Made by a program: the position numbers and the translations under genes
Part shown: positions 57,404 through 64,000 of the stretch, piece after piece
How the letters are laid out: every line of letters begins with the position of its first letter
Numbering within the stretch: the first letter of the stretch is position 1
Notes under the pieces: model-generated
Told to the model about the DNA's origin: nothing
Seen by the model: only the letters and a program-made list of their open reading frames with translations
Database searches by the model: none
Origin: Lonicera japonica
Lineage: Eukaryota; Streptophyta; Magnoliopsida; Dipsacales; Caprifoliaceae
Assembly: GCA_021464415.1 (NCBI GenBank)
Contig: CM038471.1
Span: 76,180,414 to 76,244,413 of the forward strand
Length of the DNA stretch: 64,000 bases
Reading direction: 5' to 3'

Positions 57404-60400
57404 ATGGAAGCTAAGTGCAAAATTGCAAACGATGTTACTGAAGTAATTTATTTTCCTTGATAACCTTATTACTGCTTTAATGCTCCCTTTGAATCAACTC
57501 ACTTTATCTTTGTTGTTTTTACAATGTACAGCTAATTGGAAACACGCCAATGGTATATATCAATAAAATTGTGGATGGCTGTGTAGCTCGTATTGCTGCA
57601 AAGTTAGAGACAATGGAGCCCTGTTCTAGTGTGAAAGACAGGTGTTCATAGGTTTTTTATTTGTTGGTTTAGTAATCTGATTTTCAAGTTGTATATATAA
57701 TAGTGGAGTTAGAGGTATTTTTATTTCTTAGTTTAGTGGATATGAAAATGACAATGTTGCAATTCCAATTTTTACATGTAGGATTGGGTATAGTATGATT
57801 AAAGATGCAGAAGAGAAGGGATTGATTACCCCTGGAAAGGTTAGTCAACTTCATATTATCAGAATTATTAATTCATAAACATCCAGAGCAAATTATGGAT
57901 GCTTCAAATTTTTTACATTTTAAAAACAACTATGCAAAGTTTACGCACTGACGTATGTTTGAAAAAGTTTTACTCCCCCAAGTTCATGTTTGGCTTTCAT
58001 AGTTTTATAACAATGCACTAATTTTATCACAATCACTGGTTGCGAATAAAATATGTTTCCTATCATGAGTTTTGGTATGTTGATTCTGCAAAAGAAATTG
58101 GACTCTCAATTTAGAACATCCTAGAAAGGAATATATAGCGGACTCTTAATTTGGAGGGAGTTTTCCTATGAATGGTCTGAGTTATAGTTTCTTTTAGACT
58201 TGGACTGATTATTTATTTATTTTTAATATTGTTTGATACATGCTTCATTCTGGGGACTGCAGACGGTACTCATTGAGGCCACCGGTGGTAATACCGGCAT
58301 AGGTTTGGCATTTATTGCAGCAGCTAAGGGTTACAAACTTATCGTAGTTATGCCGGCTTCATATAGCCTTGAAAGAAAGATTGTTCTGAGAGCTTTTGGA
58401 GCAGAAGTGTACCTCACTGATCCAGCCATGGGAATTGAAAGAGTTCTTCAAAAGGTGGATGAGTTACTGGAAAAGACACCAAATGGCCATTTTCTTCGGC
58501 AATTCGACAATCCTGCCAACCCAAAGGTAATTATCTGCAGAAAAAATTAAGATGCGGTTCTTGAGTTTGAACTTTTAAAGATGCACTCTCTGTGGATACT
58601 ATATTTTTCGGTATTTCTAATATTTTGGCAGAGAAAATTAGTATTTGTGTCCACTGGCGGAGCCAGGATTTTAACTGTTGGGGCTTGACAAAAATAAAAT
58701 AAAATTACAACATGAAAAAATAAAACTCTATAGAGAAAAAGGCCGAATTTGTTAATCAACCATCCCTACCGTTTGAGGTTAAAAAGAGAGTGCAAATTCA
58801 AGTATGAAATCCAACACGAGAGTATGAGAGAGTTATGAATATAAACTCTATTTTTTTTCTCTTTTGTTTTTCTTTATAGAATTCTTGTGCAGAAGAATGC
58901 CCTTGTTATTTTGTTGGCCTTGACTAAAAATAATTATAATTTTATCTCCAAGGTTTTATGACTTTACAAATCCAACCGCAAACTTTAAACTTTTACACAA
59001 AAGTCCATGTATTACTATACTTATAAAAAGGAAAAAGTCCAAATCTAGGTGGGAGCTTAGGCCCTCGCTTTGACTGTGCCCCTGTTTGTGTCGAGATGCT
59101 GAGAAAATTAGTATCTACTGCATAGTATTTAAGTTTTCGCTAGTGATAGATACCAAAAAAAGAGTATTTACAGGGTTCTTTGAAAAGAAATTTGAGTGAG
59201 CACATCCTAAAATACCGGATCCTAAACACCCGTTATCAGCTTCAATATCTTGTACTTTGGATGGCCATACGAGGATTTCCATTCCTAATTTGAATGTGTA
59301 GATTCACTATGAAACTACTGGACCAGAGATCTGGAAGGGCTCTGATGGGAAAGTTGATGCCTTGGTTTGCGGGATAGGGACCGGGGGTACGGTAATTGGT
59401 GCTGGGAAGTTCCTTAAGGAGCAAAATCCAAACATAAAGGTGGGCTTATTTGAATTTTTTTTTTCATTTTGGGCTTTTTTGACTTCGGCCCCAATTTCAT
59501 ATGCAAAATTAGACTTATCTCTTATTTTTATGATTGTTAGATTTCAACCATGCAAGCAGGGGTTAAGTCAAAGGATTACGTTAAAAAGAATTAGACATTG
59601 CTCCCAAATTTTACGTAAAATTTTGAGATTCGTTTGTAAGTATAGTATAATAATTATAAAAATAAAGGGATAAATTAAATTTCTTATAATGAATAAGGGG
59701 GCAAGTAAAAAAAGTCCCTTCTTTTATCCTTACTTCCTGACAGGGAGAGAGAATTTGCTTCTTATGCTGCTTTTTTTTTTTTATATATATAATTTAGGTA
59801 TATGGTGTAGAACCAGCTGAAAGTGCCATTCTGAATGGGGGAAGCCCTGGTGAGTTACAATGTCTTTCTCACCATACTTGTATACCCTTTATTATATTTT
59901 TCTTCATGTTTCAGTTTATGATTTGTTTTATTCTTTCCTAGTTTTGTCATTACTCTGTTTTTCTAAGAAATGAGTGGTACTTGATATTCTGTGTCCAAAT
60001 TAAGAATGCAACCTCTCTTCTTTTTGGAACGTTCCAAATTAAGAGTACTTGATATTATTATTTTTCGGGTTTGTAATCAATATACCAAATCTCAATATAG
60101 GTATTAATTCTTGTTCATTGATTTCACTTGTTTATTAAGAAGTACGAAAATAGTGACTCCATTATTGCATTCTTCAAATTACGAAAGTCAAACATCGACT
60201 CTTAATTTGAGACAAAGGGCATACATGCTAATGCTACTAAGCTTACTCTATGAAAGAGCCAGGTTGAAGACGAGGCATGAGTTCTCATGGCTCGATGGTA
60301 ACTGATAGTTACAGTCGCAAACACTCCGACGACGCAGCTCATGGAGTGCAGGCCCTTCGGGCAACCATGCAAGCTCAAGAACAATGATATGAATGGATGG

Positions 60401-62467
60401 AGTTTGTAATTCTCGATATCCAAAAGTCAATCGCTAGACTTGGTTTTGGTTTCAACTCAATTATAAATCTTGGTAGGGGTTAGGACCATGGGATTGCCCT
60501 TGCCTGCCTTAAGATAGGTGGAGACTGAAAAAAATTCCAATTAAAGAAAAAAAATTAACGGCTGATTTAACAAATGTGAATTTTTAGATTAGTTGCTAAG
60601 AATCGAAGAGTACTTTTATTACTTCAAAGTTCCAAAAGAAAAGCAACTGCAATATATTTATGGTGCATTCACATAGAAGGTTTAACGATGGTGGGATGAC
60701 TTTCAATATGATCAATGCAGATTTGGTTTTCCTCCGATCAACACGTACGGATTAATGGTATGTTTATTGATTGAAGAATATCATGACAATGATTTTGAAG
60801 AAATCATGTCTTGCGTGAATTAACTTTTTAATGGATTTATGATGATTATGAAGAGGTTCAGGTTCAATCACAAGAAAATTTGGTAGAAGGTGCAACAAAG
60901 GAAAAGGTGAAAATCAATCCCGTCAAAATGTTGAAATATTCTTCACCACTTGTACGAGTAAGTGTGCCACATGTAAAGTTGACCAAACTTCCAAAATTTG
61001 TTGAAAATTTACAAAGTATGGAAGTTGTTAATCTGGCAGCTTTGAAGTATTATGATTTTAGGCATGAAAGTTGTTCCGAGAAAGAACTTATACTCGCCAA
61101 AATTGAAGCAGACATGACAAAAGAATATATCAATTCTGTTGGCATTGAAAATTTCGTCCTTACTCCTCAATTATTAGAGAAGAAAAGTAATATTTCTGGG
61201 GAGTTACAATTCAATCTGAATGTCAAGCTTTTTAAATATCTAGTTGGATGGCATGGAAGATATCAATTTCTTTCATTAAACTCGAGGACGAGTTTTTTGA
61301 AAAGCAAGTGAATGACACAGAACGGGTCAATACAATTTTAATATATTATTTGTGTACTTTTATTTTATTATCTTAGGGGCAAGGCAATATTTCCCTTATT
61401 TGGTATTTTAAGTCTATAATAATAGTTTTTGGGATGTTTTATGTTTAGTGAATTAGGTTTTCTTATGTAAATGATTTGATTTGGAGCAACTTCTAAGCAT
61501 TCCTATTTATTCATGGTGTCTCTAGAATTTTAATAGTATAAATAAATTATGCCCGGTTGAAGAGGGAGGGCAAAGAAGATGCCCTCCTTTTGACCTCACA
61601 CTTCCGTCCCGCATTACGAAACTGGATTAGATTTACCTTTTTAAAAATAGAAAAACGCCTACATTTGAAACATAAATAAATATATATATATATGTATATA
61701 TGTATATTGTTGGCAGATGTGTTACGTAGGATCAGAAATTAACCGGTGAAACATTTTGCGGACATTAATTAGCTTGGATTGTCATTAAATTTAAGCGGCA
61801 TTGCCGCTAGTTTCTTCCAGGTACTATATATATCCTTTAATTTTATATTATAAGAAATTCTTTGCTTTGATCTGTTCAAACTTAGTGAATTTGATCTGTA
61901 AATATACTGTTGATCTTTTGGGTAATTTAGCTTTGGGTGAACTTTAATCCCCTGCTTGGTATTTTCTCCTTTTTCCTTTTCCTATAGGCTCTGTTTAGGT
62001 TTAGCCCTTTTTAGTTTTCTTGTCTGGTATTATTCTTTTTTCCTTTCTGTATAGATCATGCGGAAGAGTGTTCTGCCTACCTCTATGCGGGTTCTAATAC
62101 TGAATAAAGTAGTAGTATCTTGTGCAAAAAAGAGAATAGTTAACCACTCGCTCCATTCCAAATAAGTGTCAATGTTTTTTTCATAGGCACGGTCGGATCT
62201 CAATAGTTTTGATTCTAAACCCTTGATTATGTTTAAAATTTATGTTTTCTAAATTTGTAAAATCAAATTATGACCCTTTACCGGGGAGCTAGGAGAGGGT
62301 GATATTTCGTTCTTTTATTTATACGAATTTTTTTTTTGATTTGAACATATTGATTTTATACTAATTGGAAACTTCCCTATGTTGAAGGCCCACATAAGAT
62401 CCAAGGACTTGGTGCTGGTTTCATCCCTAGTATCTTGGACGTCAGTCTTCTTGACGAAGTTGTTCCA
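57404..62467 (+). CDS. CYSD: CYSD-type cysteine synthase / L-3-cyanoalanine synthase, copy 3 (3' part absent from window)
   Basis: Seven coding exons are visible: 57404-57442, 57532-57641, 57782-57839, 58263-58526, 59302-59439, 59798-59849, 62388-62467, all GT-AG and with the lengths seen in copies 1 and 2. They encode residues 1-247 with an open frame. K48 in CSSVKDR is present. The phosphate loop reads TGGNTG (76-81) instead of TSGNTG, a form I recall from some CYSD enzymes. [10 protein letters not shown] replaces [10 protein letters not shown], and [14 protein letters not shown] is present. Exons for residues 248-323 should begin near 63884 by comparison with copy 2, but the sequence diverges at 63836. 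The copy may be truncated, or interrupted by an insertion that continues past the window. Functional status is open. Confidence 0.82.
58652..59084. mobile_element. hAT-type MITE in copy 3 intron
   Basis: Starts CACTGGCGGAGCCAGG and ends CTGTGCCCCTG, with inverted-repeat ends of hAT style. The perfect 8-bp duplication tttgtgtc lies at 58644-58651 and 59085-59092. The corresponding copy 2 intron is uninterrupted (44320-44345), so it inserted after copies 2 and 3 separated. No coding capacity. Confidence 0.85.
60257..61616. mobile_element. 1.3-kb insertion/replacement in copy 3 intron, retroelement-like
   Basis: Copy 2 continues from atgaaag to aactggcttagattt over about 110 bases (45834-45945). 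In copy 3 these landmarks are 1.36 kb apart. The extra sequence carries the 143-codon frame below and ends near gggagggcaaagaagatgccctcc, a small inverted repeat. No terminal repeats or target duplication found. Confidence 0.5.
60880..61311 (+). CDS. Hypothetical 143-residue ORF in the copy 3 insertion
   Basis: An open frame from ATG at 60880 to TGA at 61309, the longest uninterrupted non-transposase frame outside the main genes. It is Lys/Glu/Leu-rich with no signal peptide or membrane segment. The interior has [21 protein letters not shown] and [15 protein letters not shown]. The C-terminal [10 protein letters not shown] and the DNA ctcgaggacgagttttttga resemble what follows integrase in some plant Ty3/gypsy polyproteins, from memory. 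It may be a transposon fragment rather than a host gene. It lies in an intron of copy 3 in sense orientation; no promoter or partner gene is apparent. Confidence 0.35.
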   Translation: MVEGATKEKVKINPVKMLKYSSPLVRVSVPHVKLTKLPKFVENLQSMEVVNLAALKYYDFRHESCSEKELILAKIEADMTKEYINSVGIENFVLTPQLLEKKSNISGELQFNLNVKLFKYLVGWHGRYQFLSLNSRTSFLKSK

Positions 62468-62756
62468 GTAAGCCTTTGAATTTTATTTTTAAACATCCAT
62501 TTTAAATTTAAATATCCTGCTTGGGAAATAGTTTACTTTCTAAATTGAATTTTTTTTATACAAAAAATTGAGTATTCATAGTAAAATGAGTGTTTAATTA
62601 TACAGAATCTTCGGGTTCAGTATTTTTCGTTTTCCCTATCCTCAAATCCTTGAAAAAAAAATATAGGATAGATTGGTCAATCCTATACGCCAACGCACCT
62701 TGATACCTCCTATGAAAGTTTGAGCATTCCAATATATATACATATATATATATATA

Positions 62757-63161
62757 GGGCAAATATCTCATGCGCATCACTATTCACGGACCGTCCGTAC
62801 GGACTGGGCCCGTTTGGCACGCTTCCCGATGGAATTTTTTGATGAAATTTTGTGGAGATGTTCTTCATCATGTGTAGAACATCTCCACCAAATTTCATCA
62901 AAAAATTCAACCGGGAAGTAGGTTAACTACATGATTGAAAAAAACTGGTCCAGAAATAGATATATAAAATCCAATATTTTTCAATCATGTAGTTAACCTA
63001 CTTCCCGATTGAATTTTTTGATGAAATTTGGTGGAGATGTTCTACACACGATGAAGAAGATTCCCACAAAATTTCATCAAAAAATTCCATCGGGAAGCGT
63101 GCCAAACGGGCCAGTCCGTACGGACGGTCTGTGAATAGTGGTGCGCATGAGATATGCTCCC
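62757..63161. mobile_element. Fold-back element: 405-bp near-perfect inverted repeat in copy 3 intron
   Basis: The arms (about 62757-62950 and 62966-63161) are almost exact reverse complements, from atctcatgcgca at the tips through tccgtacggac and cccgtttggcacgcttcccg to ttaactacatgattgaaaaa at the centre. The loop is only about 15-20 bases. Within each arm gtggagatgttct / agaacatctccac gives a smaller internal hairpin. It sits in a TA microsatellite; copy 2 has plain (TA)n there (46963-46980). Probably a Mutator-type or Tc1-type non-autonomous element; the TA flank hides the target duplication. Confidence 0.88.
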
Positions 63162-63309
63162 TATATATATATATTTTCTTTTTTGGAAATTGAACACACC
63201 ACCTTGCATGACAAACTTTTTTGAGAAAAAAGCCAAGAGTGATAATTTTATGAAAGAAGGGCCTATTTTGTAGTGATATTATTTTTTCTGTATTAATTAA
63301 TTATTATTA

Positions 63310-63492
63310 ATGTTTTATGCATTGACATTTATACCAGTATTTCTTCCCTTCTGTGCCATTGCTGTCGCCGGCCTCACCAACCACCGATCAGAACCAAGTA
63401 CCGGAGCTCTAACAACAATTGCCGGACCTCCGGTGATCTTACTGGAGCCATCCAGCATTATTGATCGACCAGAGGTTCGGGGTGGTCGTTAG
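63310..63492 (+). other. Conserved coding-like block inside copy 3 intron
   Basis: Counterpart of 47110-47292: [14 protein letters not shown] and [16 protein letters not shown] are retained, but an insertion and a frame change alter the middle and end. Its decay suggests it is not under protein-level constraint in this copy. Confidence 0.35.
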
Positions 63493-63835
63493 TGATTTCA
63501 AATATATTTTCTAATAAAAAAGATGAAGGATATTTTGGGTATTTGAAAAGGAAATATGGAGGGACAGGTGGTGCAGTGTGGTTTGGTAAAAAATAGGCCC
63601 GTGGCTTGAATTTGGAATTTTTCTTTTGGACCTCATTTCCATTCTTCCTTTTCTGCATGAATATTAAAGCATTGTTTGCTTAAGATAGATGTTAGATGTA
63701 GTATCATGTATGTTATTTATAATTTTGTAATCTTGTATTACAAAGTCTCATATACAATTGTTAACTTCAATTAGAAAAAAATTATTTGGGATCACACTAT
63801 GAATTATTGCTGGTTTGGATTTTTGTCAGATCAAT

Positions 63836-64000
63836 GGATGGGACTTATATAATTAACCACATCCAATTTATTTCGAGTATCTGGATTAGAGTGCGCTGCA
63901 AAAATTTGATTCATAAATTGGTTAAATTTGTGTATGCTCTATACCACAACCATAGAAAACAAAAATTGAAAAAGAAGAAGAAAATAAATCAAGAATTTCC
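63836..64000. other. Breakpoint: copy 3 diverges from copy 2
   Basis: Sequence parallels the copy 2 intron up to gtcagatcaatgg (63823-63835; compare 47668-47680). It then becomes unrelated about 50 bases before the next exon should start. The new sequence is AT-rich and not recognised; it runs off the window. Confidence 0.6.

Noticed and set aside
1..64000. CRISPR arrays, bacterial operons, ribosome-binding sites
   Set aside because: No regularly spaced repeats with unique spacers; intron-split genes and plant transposons show this is plant nuclear DNA.

Overview
This is nuclear DNA from a flowering plant, most likely a eudicot; I cannot name the species. It is AT-rich and has intron-containing genes and dense, nested plant transposable elements. 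There is no operon structure, ribosomal RNA, CRISPR array or genuine tRNA gene.

The only host genes I can support are a tandem family on the plus strand encoding PLP-dependent beta-substituted-alanine synthases. They are cytosolic cysteine synthase / L-3-cyanoalanine synthase enzymes of the CYSD type. Copy 1 (coding 25436-30308) and copy 2 (43111-48405) each have ten coding exons that splice to 323 residues with no internal stop. Copy 3 (from 57404) has its first seven coding exons in the window; the last three are not present before the right edge. Two relics belong to the family: a leader-intron scrap near 13175-13380 and a broken 5' end at 54889-55345. Each main copy is preceded by a candidate non-coding leader exon, and copy 2 has two leader-like segments in tandem. 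These enzymes would make cysteine or beta-cyanoalanine from O-acetylserine or cysteine plus sulfide or cyanide.

Left of the cluster (1-14400) I see no host gene. It holds terminal-inverted-repeat elements (hAT at 1422-2317, Mutator-type at 768-1154 and 4018-4728, Tourist-like at 9419-9947), a local duplication (90-735 and 2780-3990), a non-LTR RNase H remnant (12739-13154) and unclassified sequence. From 14408 to 22971 lies a decayed Ty1/copia element on the minus strand with both LTRs, a 5-bp target duplication, a nested SINE and an internal insertion. A solo LTR (23300-23802) sits just upstream of copy 1.

Between copies 1 and 2 are a fold-back element (30688-31041), a block repeated from 7-10 kb (31805-32610), a hAT element apparently inserted in a SINE (32702-33574), a LINE 3' end (34432-34763) and a full-length decayed plus-strand Ty1/copia element (35557-40589). 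Between copies 2 and 3 are LINE remnants, a SINE with an 11-bp target duplication, a Helitron candidate and the broken gene relic.

Insertions inside the gene copies are largely copy-specific: a GC-AG intron and solo LTR in copy 1; a TRIM and SINE in copy 2; a hAT element, a roughly 405-bp hairpin and a 1.3-kb insertion with a 143-residue ORF in copy 3. They give a relative timeline for the duplications. Exon boundaries come from splice consensus and agreement between copies, not transcripts; transposon calls rest on terminal repeats and target duplications read by eye.
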